DNA from: Verrucomicrobiota bacterium
GTDB taxonomy: Bacteria > Verrucomicrobiota > Verrucomicrobiia > Verrucomicrobiales > DEV007
Assembly: GCA_963205275.1 (NCBI GenBank)
Contig: CAUJIH010000106.1
Coordinates: 1 to 64,000 of the forward strand
Length of the DNA stretch: 64,000 nucleotides
Direction: 5' to 3'
The notes below the pieces were generated by a model that saw nothing but the letters and a program-made list of their open reading frames with translations, was not told where the DNA came from and ran no database searches. Below are positions 17,343 through 27,700 of this stretch, one piece after another (the first letter of the stretch is position 1; every line of letters starts with the position of its first letter). The translations under genes and the position numbers were made by a program.

Positions 17343-17732
17343 TCAGCGTGATTCGACCTCGTTGGAATCAGGATGAGGCAGTGGCTCACCACGATTGATG
17401 AAGGCGACGAAACAGCCGCAGACTAGAACGCTTGCAAGGGCAGCAATCAGGGCCATCGGCCCGCCTTTGAGCGCCACGAGCATGTTCTGCTGCATGGCCA
17501 TCGCGACGACGACCGGGATGTAAATCGCACCCCAGTAGATCACTCCTTTTTCCGAAGCCGCGTTCAAGCGTCCTGAGCGATGCAGGTAGTAGCGAGCCAC
17601 GATGAGCAGAATCATGGCGATCCCCACGCCTCCCACGTTCGTCGTCATGCCGAGTGCTCGCCCCAGCAAGTCGCCTAAAATAATGCCTAACAGATGACAG
17701 GCTGCGAGGAGGGCGGTTCCATAGATGGGCAT
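17343..17732 (-). CDS. madL: Malonate transporter subunit MadL
   Basis: This 129-residue membrane protein is the small partner of MadM. It starts MPIYGTALLAACHLLG, which matches the family's typical start. The open frame extends to a TTG at 17780, but the ATG at 17732 gives the normal family length. NVGGVGIAMILLIV, GVIYWGAIYIPVVVAMA and QQNMLVAL are family hallmarks, and about four membrane helices are predicted. It is the first gene of madL-madM-matB on the minus strand; the 170-base gap to the upstream transketolase gene probably contains the promoter. Confidence 0.93.
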   Translation of the reverse strand: MPIYGTALLAACHLLGIILGDLLGRALGMTTNVGGVGIAMILLIVARYYLHRSGRLNAASEKGVIYWGAIYIPVVVAMAMQQNMLVALKGGPMALIAALASVLVCGCFVAFINRGEPLPHPDSNEVESR

Positions 17733-17836
17733 GGGGCAAGCTGACAGAATCGTCGCTATCTTGTCAAGCACCTCTCGCAATCTTCCTCTAGGAAAAACAA
17801 GCGAGAAAACGCCATTCCCTTGATGATGGCCGCATG

Positions 17837-17869
17837 TCAGCGGCTGAGAGAAAATCCCCCTACCGCTGA
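17837..17869. promoter_or_regulatory. Inverted repeat upstream of madL
   Basis: Seven-base arms TCAGCGG (17837-17843) and CCGCTGA (17863-17869) are separated by 19 bases in the gap between transketolase and madL, about 105 bases before madL. It could be an operator with half sites about 2.5 turns apart or part of a transcript end for transketolase. There is no T-run typical of an intrinsic terminator. Chance occurrence is possible. Confidence 0.3.
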
Positions 17870-17902
17870 AATGGTCAAAGGCCGAAAAAATGTGACCTCA
17901 AC

Positions 17903-19891
17903 TCAGGAGAGCGCTCGGGCGGCTGAGACGATGTGCTCCACCGTCATGCCCAGCTCTGACATCACCACATCTCCCGGAGCGCTGATACCAAATCGATCGA
18001 TCCCTAGAGCCACACCGTCGAGACCCAGATATTTCCACCAGAGTCCGGTGACTCCAGCCTCGATCGAAATGCGTCGAGTGACTGAATGGGGCAGGACTTC
18101 TTCGCGATACTCCGCCGATTGACGATCAAAGCGCTCGAAACAGGGCATGGAAACTACACGCACTCCGTCACCGAGTTCTTCCGCAGCCTTCATCGCATGC
18201 TGAAGTTCACTACCGGTCGCGAGCAAGATGAGCTTCAGCTCTCCCGTCTCGCGGCGGGCGATATAGCCACCTTTCAGAACTCCTTCGCGCCGAACTTTGA
18301 CCGGAATGGAGGATTGGGTCGCGATATTCTGGCGCGTAAGAATCAAAGCGGTCGGCCCGTTCTTACGCTCGATCATGGCAGCGAAGGCCCCTGCCGTTTC
18401 CTCCGGATCGCCCGGTCGAATGACATCGAGATTCGGGAAGACACGGAGTCCACTGACGGTCTCTACTGGCTGGTGAGTGGGACCATCCTCGCCGACGCCC
18501 ACGGAATCGTGGGTGAAGATGTAGCCGACCCCCAATCCGGCCAACGCAGCTAGACGGATGGCCGGACGCATGTAGTCTGCGAAGACGGCGAACGTCGCTC
18601 CCGTGGCGCGAAAGATTCCGTCATAAGTGATCCCGTTCAGAATCGCTCCCATTCCATGCTCGCGTATGCCATACCAGACGTTGCGAGCATCAAAATCGAC
18701 ACGGCTGACATCCCCACCGCCTTTGATGTAGTTTTTCGTCGAACCGAACAGGTCAGCACTGCCCGTAATCAAAGCTGGGATCGCAGCAGCGACCGCCTGG
18801 ATCACGTCGCCACCCGCAGCGCGGGTCGCTCCCTTGTAGTCCGCAGCAAATTCGGGGATCCGGTCGAGGAGATTCTCAGGAGTTTTCCCAGCGACCGCAT
18901 CATCCAATTGCCCAGCTAGATCAGGATTGGCAGAGCGCCAAGCATCGTAGGTTTTCGTCCAAGCCTGGTAGACTTCATTCAGTTGCTCCCGGTGCGATTG
19001 AAAGTAGCTCTCGGTCTCCGATGAGACAAAGAAAGTCTCCTCCGGCAAGCCGAGTCCCTTCCGCGCTTCAGTGGCGAACTTCGCTCCGCCTTCTCCATGG
19101 GCGGCGGCGGTCCCGGCCACCTGCGGAATCCCACGACCGATCTGCGTTTTCGCCTCGATCAACTTCGGCTTCCCATTGCGGTTGGATTTCGCGTGCGTGA
19201 TGGCCTTGTGAAGGGCCTCCAGATCGTGCCCATCGACACTGACGGTTTCCCAGCCAAAGGCTTCGAAGCGCTCGAGCGGATCGTAGCTCTGCGTCACATC
19301 GGCCATAGCATCGAGCGTGACATCATTGGAATCGTAAATCAGGATGAGATTGTCCAGCCCGACGTGCCCCGCGAAGGAAATCGCTTCGGCTGCAATTCCT
19401 TCCTGTAAGCAGCCGTCACCCGCGAGGCAGATGATGGTTTGGTCGAAGATCACATGCTCAGACGTATTGTAATTCGCCGCCGCCATCTTGGCGGAAAGAG
19501 CATAGCCGACGGAGTTTCCCACCCCCTGCCCGAGAGGCCCTGTCGTGCACTCCACACCCACAGTTTCGCCAAATTCCGGGTGCCCTGGCGTCTTGCTGTG
19601 GAGTTGACGAAAGTTCTTCACTTCCGACATCGGGAGATCGTATCCGGAAATGTGAAGCCAAGCGTAGAGGAACATGCTTCCATGACCAGCGGAGAGGATG
19701 AAGCGGTCGCGATTGAGCCATTTCGGAGCACTGGGCAGATAACGTAGATCGCTGCCGAAAAGCACAGCACCGACCTCCGCAGCCCCCAGCGGCAGGCCGA
19801 GGTGCCCGGAACTGCAGGCATGAATGGCATCAATGGCGAGACCGCGTGCCTCATTGGCAGCACGAGAAAGGGCTTCAGTGTTCAGACTCAT
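17903..19891 (-). CDS. tkt: Transketolase
   Basis: This 662-residue thiamine-diphosphate enzyme of the non-oxidative pentose phosphate pathway interconverts ketose and aldose phosphates in the cytoplasm. The TPP/Mg motif is GDGCLQEG through to [18 protein letters not shown] and [10 protein letters not shown]-type spacing follow the bacterial enzyme, and the pyrimidine domain shows REHGMGA and [19 protein letters not shown]. The ATG at 19891 ([17 protein letters not shown]) fits the family; a TTG extension at 19948 does not. Upstream of the malonate genes on the same strand, but the gap suggests a separate unit. Confidence 0.97.
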   Translation of the reverse strand: MSLNTEALSRAANEARGLAIDAIHACSSGHLGLPLGAAEVGAVLFGSDLRYLPSAPKWLNRDRFILSAGHGSMFLYAWLHISGYDLPMSEVKNFRQLHSKTPGHPEFGETVGVECTTGPLGQGVGNSVGYALSAKMAAANYNTSEHVIFDQTIICLAGDGCLQEGIAAEAISFAGHVGLDNLILIYDSNDVTLDAMADVTQSYDPLERFEAFGWETVSVDGHDLEALHKAITHAKSNRNGKPKLIEAKTQIGRGIPQVAGTAAAHGEGGAKFATEARKGLGLPEETFFVSSETESYFQSHREQLNEVYQAWTKTYDAWRSANPDLAGQLDDAVAGKTPENLLDRIPEFAADYKGATRAAGGDVIQAVAAAIPALITGSADLFGSTKNYIKGGGDVSRVDFDARNVWYGIREHGMGAILNGITYDGIFRATGATFAVFADYMRPAIRLAALAGLGVGYIFTHDSVGVGEDGPTHQPVETVSGLRVFPNLDVIRPGDPEETAGAFAAMIERKNGPTALILTRQNIATQSSIPVKVRREGVLKGGYIARRETGELKLILLATGSELQHAMKAAEELGDGVRVVSMPCFERFDRQSAEYREEVLPHSVTRRISIEAGVTGLWWKYLGLDGVALGIDRFGISAPGDVVMSELGMTVEHIVSAARALS

Positions 19892-19990
19892 AAAAGTTAT
19901 CGTTCGAGAGGTGCAACCCTTGGCGCATTTAGTCGCTATCGCAAGCAAGGATTGATGGCGGAATCACTTTCAAAGCGCTCGATCAGCCTA

Positions 19991-21694
19991 TCATTTTCTC
20001 TTCACCCCTACGATCATCTCCGCTAATTTTCTACGAGCTTCGCTGTACGCAGAGGCATTTTTCTCCCACTGAAACCATGATGCCGCAAGCGGCATGACGA
20101 TCTTCTCCGCTTCAGCACGCAAGCCAGCTCGATCCAGGATGGCGAGATACTCGTAATCCTCGATGCTGTCACGCAGTGCTTTGAGTCGCAGACTCGGAGC
20201 GATCCCGTCATATCCGACGGCTCGACTAGGATAAGTCAGCGTTCCTTCCCCCTGAAAGAGCTGACCCTTGCCACGATCACGACGATCCAGAGTCTTCGGG
20301 TCGGTCCATGGGTCCTCGACACCAGACCAATATGACAGGTTCCCCCAGTAGAGCAGGCCGCTCATGTGATACCGCCATGCGATCCACGCCGGGACACGAT
20401 AGTTGAGCAGTGGGAAATCAATTTGCCACCACGGCGTCGGATCACGCTGACAAAGAGCTGTGTAGGTCCAGATCGTCTCTCCCAATGCACGCCTCTGGGC
20501 AGCGGTCTCCTCGTCGTGTAAAGGAAATAGTGGGCACCAGATATCTACAGCGCCATAGAGATCGCCCCATTTTTCGTTCTGTGTCTTCGTTTGTTCAACC
20601 ACGGCCACCTTCACGACTGACTGAGCGGCACGGATGGGAGGCCCCCATTTCTGGACGTAACGATATTCCTCTTCATCGTTCGGTTCATCCTTGAGATAAG
20701 TATAGAAGGTCACAAAGGGTCGATTGAGCTCCGCTGCTAACTGATCGTAGCTTTTCAGCCACGCCAGCAACTTCGCATGCTCAGCTTCCGGATCTTTGAT
20801 GATGCTCTTGGGGTGAGGCGTTCTCAGAGCATTGACGTGATAGAGATCCACGAACTTCCGCAGCACATCGACCTGCTCACTCGTGAAGTGAAATGAACCG
20901 TCGTCTCCCCGTAGCGGAGTGAGCAAGGCAGAGGGCGGCGTTGCGTTGATGTGATGACGGCTGAGTTCATCCGCTACCTGCACTTCCATCGCATCCGGCT
21001 CTTTGAAATCCACCTCCTTACCCTCCTTGGCACGATTCGCGTAGTAGCGACGCAACTGTTCCGCAGGCGAACCGAATGCCGTCTGAAAAGTTGGCACCTC
21101 CGGCATCGAGAAGTCCCATACCGTCAACTCTACGGTCAGCTTTGCCAGCTCGCGATCTCCGGCGATGACGCGATAGATGCCTTGGTATTGTCCTGCCTTC
21201 GCGTCCTGCGGAACGAACAGATCCACCCAAAATCCGTGCGTCTCATCGGCAGGCAAATCAAAGGGCACTGCTTGAAAACGAGCATCGTCAGGGAGCGGCT
21301 GTTTCGTCAGGGGATGAAGGAAGGGAATCAGGGGATCCGGATACCAACCCGGTTGAAAAGAATCGTTGCGACTGCTCGGCAGAGTCAATTCGAGATGGTG
21401 CTCTCGATAGATGATTGCATCATCGGCCCGGATCTCTACACCCTCCGCGCTTTTCAGATCACCGGGCTGAATGTCTATCCCCTTCACGTCGGCGTCCGAG
21501 CGTACAAAGATCTGAAAGCTCTCCCACTCATTGCGGGCAGCGGCAAGAGCGATCCTATCTCCCTCATGTGCAGGCGCATCTCGTAGGAGTCGCACGGTAT
21601 CACTTTCCACCCAGACCTGACATCCGGCCCGCGTGATCGTCGTAACGAGCATGGAAAACGCAAAAAGGAGGCAGCAGGCGAGTTTCGTTTTCAT
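19991..21694 (-). CDS. Secreted GH123/DUF4091-like glycosidase
   Basis: This 567-residue secreted protein starts at the ATG at 21694, with AGGA about six bases before it and a signal peptide (MKTKLACCLLFAFSMLV). The N-terminal half has the beta-sandwich of this group: ALAAARNEWESFQIFVR and ETHGFWVDLFVPQDAKAG are typical of proteins annotated DUF4091 or glycoside hydrolase 123 N-terminal. The second half is the barrel (TYLKDEPND, where the adjacent acidic residues are candidate catalytic groups, and IWCPLFPLHDEE). It ends with a helical segment (LRDSIEDYEYLAILD) that is almost universal in DUF4091 proteins. Known GH123 enzymes are beta-N-acetylgalactosaminidases, but substrate should not be assumed here. 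Confidence 0.85.
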   Translation of the reverse strand: MKTKLACCLLFAFSMLVTTITRAGCQVWVESDTVRLLRDAPAHEGDRIALAAARNEWESFQIFVRSDADVKGIDIQPGDLKSAEGVEIRADDAIIYREHHLELTLPSSRNDSFQPGWYPDPLIPFLHPLTKQPLPDDARFQAVPFDLPADETHGFWVDLFVPQDAKAGQYQGIYRVIAGDRELAKLTVELTVWDFSMPEVPTFQTAFGSPAEQLRRYYANRAKEGKEVDFKEPDAMEVQVADELSRHHINATPPSALLTPLRGDDGSFHFTSEQVDVLRKFVDLYHVNALRTPHPKSIIKDPEAEHAKLLAWLKSYDQLAAELNRPFVTFYTYLKDEPNDEEEYRYVQKWGPPIRAAQSVVKVAVVEQTKTQNEKWGDLYGAVDIWCPLFPLHDEETAAQRRALGETIWTYTALCQRDPTPWWQIDFPLLNYRVPAWIAWRYHMSGLLYWGNLSYWSGVEDPWTDPKTLDRRDRGKGQLFQGEGTLTYPSRAVGYDGIAPSLRLKALRDSIEDYEYLAILDRAGLRAEAEKIVMPLAASWFQWEKNASAYSEARRKLAEMIVGVKRK

Positions 21695-21774
21695 CAGATC
21701 CTCACGAAGAATGAATCTGTGCCGCAGTAGGGTCAACCGAAAAGATGTCCTACGCTCGAAACCCTCTGGAGACT

Positions 21775-24135
21775 CTATTTCCGATTTTCTAAAGAGGCTC
21801 GGAACTCCTCCAGTCTCGAATAATCCAAATTGAGTGTCCGATTTTTCAGCAGCAAATCCAAATCCTGTCGCGCTCCTTCGTAATCAGCGACCTGCACTCG
21901 TAAAATCGCCCTCTGAAAACGCTCATAGCCCGCGTCGGGCTGGATCGCCAACAACAGCTCCAGATAGTCTACCGCCTGCTCGGGCGTCTGCTTGCGATTG
22001 ACTTCGAGATCGACCAAGTTTCTCAACATCCGCACTGCGATCTCGCGGGGTTCCGCTGGAGAGAAGGCGCTCTCTTCTGGTGTGTTTCCCGTCAGTTTTA
22101 ATACCACCTGCGCCACTTCCTCTCGAGTGAAACTGGTCCCGCCTTCGAATACGTCGAACAACACAGGGGCGGCAGAGTCGCCCTTCTGCGGCTTCCAACC
22201 TACCATGAATTTCCCCGGCAACGCGACTCCATAAACTCCCGGCACCGAGAGTCTGCGCGCCAACTCGACAAAGATCACTCCCAGAGTGATCGGCAGTCCC
22301 TCGCGGTCATCCAGCACATGATTCACATAGCTGTTGGCATGGTGATAATACTCTCCTCGACTGCCGTGGAAACCACTCTCTCGGAAGAGAAAATCGCGAA
22401 GAGCCTCCGCCTTCTTCCTCGGAGTTCCATCGGAAACCGTCTTTCTGATCCAGGCATCCGCATCCTTGACCAGAAACGCAAAAATCGCCCGATAGTGATC
22501 CAGATCGAGATTGGGATCATCAATTCTGGCGATCTGCAATCCTACCTCGAATAGATCCACTTCCTCACTCTTCTTCGATAGCACTTCGAGCATCTGCTTT
22601 TCCACATCTACCCGATGAATCAGAGCCTCCAGACGCCGAAGTCTCTCGATTTTCTTCTCGAGTCCTCCCACCTCCGCATCGATATAGCGACGGCTTTTAT
22701 CGCCGTTCTGCTCGAGGGATCCGATGACTGCCTCGCTACTGCCTTCTTTGTCAAAGCGCTTCAGAACATCGCTCAGGTCTCTCCGTTCCTTTTCCGTCAG
22801 ATTCTTTTCCTCAAGGTCCACCCCCACTCGGAAATCGCGAAACTCTGCCTCCGTCTTTCGGAATTTGCACAATCCCACCTTTCCTCCGCGCATCGCTGCA
22901 TCTTCGACCTCGAATACCTTTTCTTCATTGATCCAGGCCAGGATTTTCTTTCCCTCCACCCGCACGCGAAGTCGATTCCATTCACCTCGGTGATAAGCAT
23001 CCGTTTCGCTCTGTCCTAAAACGGTCCAGCTATAGACATCAGGACCTTCAAAGCGACCTAACCTCACTTTCCCATCCGTCGGATAAAACCCATAGTGCTT
23101 CTCACCGCCATCTGCGGCGAAAGCGAGGCCAGCAGCATCGCCTTCATTGCCTAACTTCACCTGTACAGAGACTTCGTAGGGTTCTGCAGGTAGGTCCAAT
23201 GCGGAAAGACAGAGCGCCCGTCCGCCGAACCCTTCCCCCGCTCGGCGTCCGACGATCACACCGCCGCGCTGAGTCCACTCAGCCCCCATCACCGCCGTCC
23301 ATAGCCGTGGGTCCAAGGTGCCGATAGTACTCCATCGCGTCATCGGCACGGGATTCGGCTTCTCCAGCAGCTTCCTCAAATGACTCGCAGGCACCGCAAA
23401 GCCCAAATTCTCTGTCACCCGGTGTCTCAGCGTCACGATCCCGATCACCTCACCCTTCACGTTCACCACAGGTCCCCCGCTGTTTCCTTGCTCGATCGGC
23501 ATCGCCAACTGAAGCATCGGGAACTCCGGCGTCTCTCCTTCTTTGACAAAGCCTTCCTCCAGCTTGCGAATCGCGGAGATCGCGCCGGGAACGACACTGG
23601 AGACCAAGCCTCTCGGGGCACCGAATCCCAAGATCACGTCCCCTTGCTTCGCCGTATCGGAATCCCCCACCACCAGCGCGGGATAGTCCTTCTTTCCCGG
23701 GGCAATCCTCAACACAGCTAAATCAAAATGCCGGTCTGATGCGTAAATCTCTGAGACCTTGCGCTTCGTGCCGTCGGAGAATTCGACCTGTAATGGCTGT
23801 CCTTCACCGATCACATGGAGATTCGTGACCACTAGGCCCTCCTTCGCAATGACAAATCCTGATCCTGTTCCACGAGTGTCCCCGTCTCGACCGATCTGAT
23901 GAACGGTCACGATCGCTGGTCGCACCATTTCCGTGACTCGTGTAATAATAGCCGGATCCAGAAATTCGTGAACAAGATTAGAATCCTGAATCTTCAGATC
24001 GGTCGCCTTTTCGGCTTCAACAAAGGGATCAAATGGGGTTCCCGATGGAGAGCCTTTTGCCTCCGAGTCTGCTCTTGACGCGGCCGTAACGAATGTAATC
24101 GAGAGCGCAAGAATCGGTGCAAGGCGAAAACTCAT
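21775..24135 (-). CDS. HtrA-type serine protease fused to a LamG/DUF1080-like domain and a SirB1/transglutaminase-like domain
   Basis: This 786-residue exported protein starts at the ATG at 24135, giving a signal peptide (MSFRLAPILALSITFVTAAS). Residues 65-260 are a trypsin-like S1C protease with an intact triad: His in VVTNLHVIG, Asp in RHFDLAVLRI and Ser in GNSGGP. No PDZ domain follows. About residues 280-440 look like a concanavalin-type sandwich (YGFYPTDGKVRLGRFEG, GEWNRLRVRVEGKKI). About 520-740 match the SirB1-like family: YVNHVLDDREGLPITLGVIF and LARRLSVPGVYGVALPGKFMVG. A TPR-like tail ends the protein (LLLAIQPDAGYERFQRAIL). The combination is unusual. A periplasmic protein-quality or peptide-processing role is inferred from the protease domain only. 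Confidence 0.85.
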   Translation of the reverse strand: MSFRLAPILALSITFVTAASRADSEAKGSPSGTPFDPFVEAEKATDLKIQDSNLVHEFLDPAIITRVTEMVRPAIVTVHQIGRDGDTRGTGSGFVIAKEGLVVTNLHVIGEGQPLQVEFSDGTKRKVSEIYASDRHFDLAVLRIAPGKKDYPALVVGDSDTAKQGDVILGFGAPRGLVSSVVPGAISAIRKLEEGFVKEGETPEFPMLQLAMPIEQGNSGGPVVNVKGEVIGIVTLRHRVTENLGFAVPASHLRKLLEKPNPVPMTRWSTIGTLDPRLWTAVMGAEWTQRGGVIVGRRAGEGFGGRALCLSALDLPAEPYEVSVQVKLGNEGDAAGLAFAADGGEKHYGFYPTDGKVRLGRFEGPDVYSWTVLGQSETDAYHRGEWNRLRVRVEGKKILAWINEEKVFEVEDAAMRGGKVGLCKFRKTEAEFRDFRVGVDLEEKNLTEKERRDLSDVLKRFDKEGSSEAVIGSLEQNGDKSRRYIDAEVGGLEKKIERLRRLEALIHRVDVEKQMLEVLSKKSEEVDLFEVGLQIARIDDPNLDLDHYRAIFAFLVKDADAWIRKTVSDGTPRKKAEALRDFLFRESGFHGSRGEYYHHANSYVNHVLDDREGLPITLGVIFVELARRLSVPGVYGVALPGKFMVGWKPQKGDSAAPVLFDVFEGGTSFTREEVAQVVLKLTGNTPEESAFSPAEPREIAVRMLRNLVDLEVNRKQTPEQAVDYLELLLAIQPDAGYERFQRAILRVQVADYEGARQDLDLLLKNRTLNLDYSRLEEFRASLENRK

Positions 24136-24241
24136 GGGAACAGTCTGATTCGCAAGATTAGCGCATTTCTCCACAGATTGCCAAGCCTCCGCTCAGGAAA
24201 AATTCACTCACCTAATATTTGGGCGAGTTCGATCATTCGCG

Positions 24242-24565
24242 TCATCCTCTCACATTCTTCCCACAGGACCAGCAGATCTCGAAGTTACCGGGGTTCATCG
24301 CGCCACAGAAGGAACATGTGACTTCTGTGCGAGAGTTTACTTCCTCACTTTGAAAATATTCTTGCAGAATCGTCGCCGCTCTTTCGTAATCCTCTTCATT
24401 GACGACATACAAGACGGGATCAAGGCGAGGAGGAGTCAGGGTTGGGATTGCCGGCACATCTAGTTCATTGCTCCTTTCCACGATGGTCTCGATCCCTTGA
24501 TTTTCGAGTAAGGAACGGATCAGTCCCATCCGCGACATATCCGCCTCGCTGCATAACTCTTTCAT
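24242..24565 (-). CDS. DUF2007-type protein with C-terminal zinc ribbon
   Basis: This 107-residue cytoplasmic protein has residues 1-70 that follow the DUF2007 pattern (MKEL, then a helix with IRSLLENQGIE, then YVVNEEDYERAATIL). The C-terminus carries a rubredoxin-like knuckle pair, CSFCGAMNPGNFEICWSCGK (two CxxC separated by ten residues). The ATG at 24565 gives the usual family start; a GTG at 24619 in frame is the alternative. Function unknown; sometimes described as a signal-transducing family. It follows the protease gene's upstream region on the same strand, 106 bases before it. Confidence 0.8.
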   Translation of the reverse strand: MKELCSEADMSRMGLIRSLLENQGIETIVERSNELDVPAIPTLTPPRLDPVLYVVNEEDYERAATILQEYFQSEEVNSRTEVTCSFCGAMNPGNFEICWSCGKNVRG

Positions 24566-24739
24566 ACCATTTAGTGTAACAGGAAAAGGCTTCTGAGTGA
24601 AAGAGAATCGCTCTGACACGATCTATCGTCGGCTTGACTGCGATCTTACTTCAGGTCGTAGGGACGATATCGTGACAAAACTCTTGAAAACACGAGTGTC
24701 AGTGCGACCTAAACCGCCTACTCTATCCCACCCGTCTCT

Positions 24740-27700
24740 ATGAATACGTATCGGAAGGTCAGCAGAAAAAACACACAGCGGTATCTCATCTTGGAACTCG
24801 TGCTAGGTCTCGGGGTGATCTCGGGATTGCTCTGGGCCGCTCCGTCCGTAGAGGAATTCCATGCAGGACTCCCGTCGGGCCAAGTGGTGACGCTGTATGC
24901 GGATCAGGACTTCGAAGCGGAGAAGCTGAGTTGGGGATTCTGGCCGTCCGAGTCTCACACGCGCATGGAGCTGGATACGCAGGTAGTTCAACATGGGAAA
25001 CAGTCACTGCGTCTGACGGCCTTGGAGGACAGTGATCGCGCATTTGCTCTGTCAAATCAGGCCACCTATGAGCCAGGAATCCTCTACCGGATTTCAGTTT
25101 ACGTCCGCCGTGATCCGGGAGTGCAGGAATCATCCATTAGCTTTGTCGTCAATTTCTCCGAAGGATCGGGCAAGGGAATCAAGGAACGAGTCTATCCCAG
25201 CGCACTGACCCGCGAGCGTGTCGGAGACTGGGAGCGCTGGTCAGGACTGATCTCGCCTAGCAAGACTGCTCTCCTGGGGATGCTACTGCTGGGAGTGGAA
25301 CACACTACGGGCCGTGTGTGGTTCGACAATATCACCATCGAGAAGTTGGGCGATGCAAAGGATCTCCGGCCTGACGTGTGGACCAATCTAACCGCCGGAG
25401 TAGAAATCGGCCCTACACCCTTGCAAAAGCTGATGAAACTCCGTGAGGGGAACACTCCACTCTATCAGATGGCCACTCGTTACAATCACTTGCTCTGGCA
25501 GTCCGGAACGCTGGAACGAGAGCTGCGTGAGCTGGAACGCTGTCTTTTCAATGCAAACCAGTCCCTGACATCGACGCTGCGCTCACAGTTTGACCAGAGT
25601 GAACATCTCCTGAACCAGACCTTTCAGGCATACACAGCAGCCTTGCGAGCCAATGCCAGCTCGACAGATCCTGACTGCATCGCAGCAGCGGGTCAATTAG
25701 AGAGCACCCTCCAGCAACTGGCTACAGCGCTGGCACAGGCACGCAAGTCCTTGCCTGTCGCCACGCAGCAACTCCCCGCCCACCTAGGGCCACAGTCGCG
25801 CTCCCTGCGCCCGCTTGAAGCCGATGGTCGGATGAATCGGCTCTTGTTCGGGGTGTGGAGTCCACTCGATTTCAGCTCTCAGGAGCAAGAACGCTTTGGC
25901 TTTGAATTTCACTCGACGGCTCCGGGGGAACCCAAAGAACACACTCCGGACAAGATCGATTTTTCCAACGTGACGATGACCTGTGATCGCTTGGAACAAT
26001 CCGGCTTCAGTAGTACCTTCGGAATGCTTAATTTCGGCGTTCACGAGCGTCTCTACGCACCTCAGTGGTTCATCGAACAGCACAGGGACGAGCCCGATTT
26101 CTACAAACTTGGAAGTGACGGTAGCCACGGAGGGCACACAGGGAATCTTCACAGTCTCAACTACTTTCATCCCGCAGTTCGAAATTATATCCATAGCTAT
26201 CTGGAACGATATGCAGAATTTTGTCGCAACGAGCCACGCATCCTCTTCTACGAAGTCGCTCTGGAAGCCTACTCGGGCTTCGCCAACGAAAAGGGAAAGC
26301 ATCTGATCAGCTATGGCAAACACATGGAATCCGCCTTTCGCGATCACCTGCAAGGCAAGTATCATTCCATCGCTGAACTCAACAAAGCGTGGGGAACTGA
26401 CTATGCCGGATTTACAGCGATTCAGCCGCCTACCGATCCCCACATTCAGCGATGGGAACCGCCCACACCTCTCACCGCTGAGTTTGCCAACTTCGCCGAG
26501 CAATCCTACATCGACTATCTAAAGCTGATCTACACATCATTGAAGAATCGCGATCCAGATAAACCTATCGTCGCTCGGCACAGCAGCCTACTTAGCGGCA
26601 TCAATGGGGCACGCATCTTCGAGACCTGCGACGTGCTTTCGTTCCATCGCGGTGCTCCGGAAATGAATCTGGTCAATCTCTATCTAAACAGTCTTAATCG
26701 ATACGCACACCGCTCACTGGCCTACATGGAAGACTTCTGGGGAAAGCAGGAAGAGTCTGGTCGCGTCTGGGATGAGCGAGCCCAACGCCGAGGTTTGGAA
26801 AAACACGTCATCCGCGAAGGCTTCTGGGGTCGAACGCTACAGATGAAATGGTATTCCTATTCCACCGGTTCCTACTTGTTCGAATACAACGGAAACTGGT
26901 TTAATCCGCGCACAGATCTCACCACCTGGCGCTACTGTATGCCGGGCTTACAAACGGCGATGCGCCGACTGGAGAGTGTCGACTGGATGCTGACACACAG
27001 TCAAATCGAGCCCTTTAAGATACTGGTGCTCCAACCATCGGCAAGCATGCGCGTCAACCTACCAGCAAACGCTCCTCTCATGGAAATGAGGTTGTTGTAT
27101 CACTTACTGGCTCCTGCCGGGCTATTCTTTGAACTCGTCCCCGAAGAGTATGTTCTCGATGGTAGATGCTCTCTGGACGACTTCTCTGCCGTTTTGTTGC
27201 CACAGGCCGAATTCCTTCCAACAAAATTGCAAAGCCAGTTGCTCGATTATACCAGCAAAGGCGGCATGCTGGTGGCCCTGGGCCGCCCCGGCAGCTACGA
27301 CGACCTGGCTCGGCCCAGCAAGCCTCTCCAGGATGGATTGCGAGCGCTCACATCCGAGGAGGACTGGGCAGCGGCAGAGAAGGCTTGGAACGCGTCCCCC
27401 GATCCTGATCACCGTCCAGAAGGCTCTGGATTCGTCCGCGTGTGTGCCGACAAAGGTCATCTGATCGCGCTGCATGGGGTAGGTGCACTCAACGGTGAGG
27501 AGCAACGCAGCGCCCTAGTAGATCTTCTCACCCTCCAATCACCACGAGCCGCTTGGGCTGAAAACAGCAGCTTCGAGGTGCTGTTGCGCGTGACCGAGGA
27601 CGGCGGACGCTATCTGTGCATACTCAATCCTAACGTCGATCACGCCATTGAGGACACGATACACATCTCTGCCCCAGTCAAGCAGGCAGTCGATCTATGG

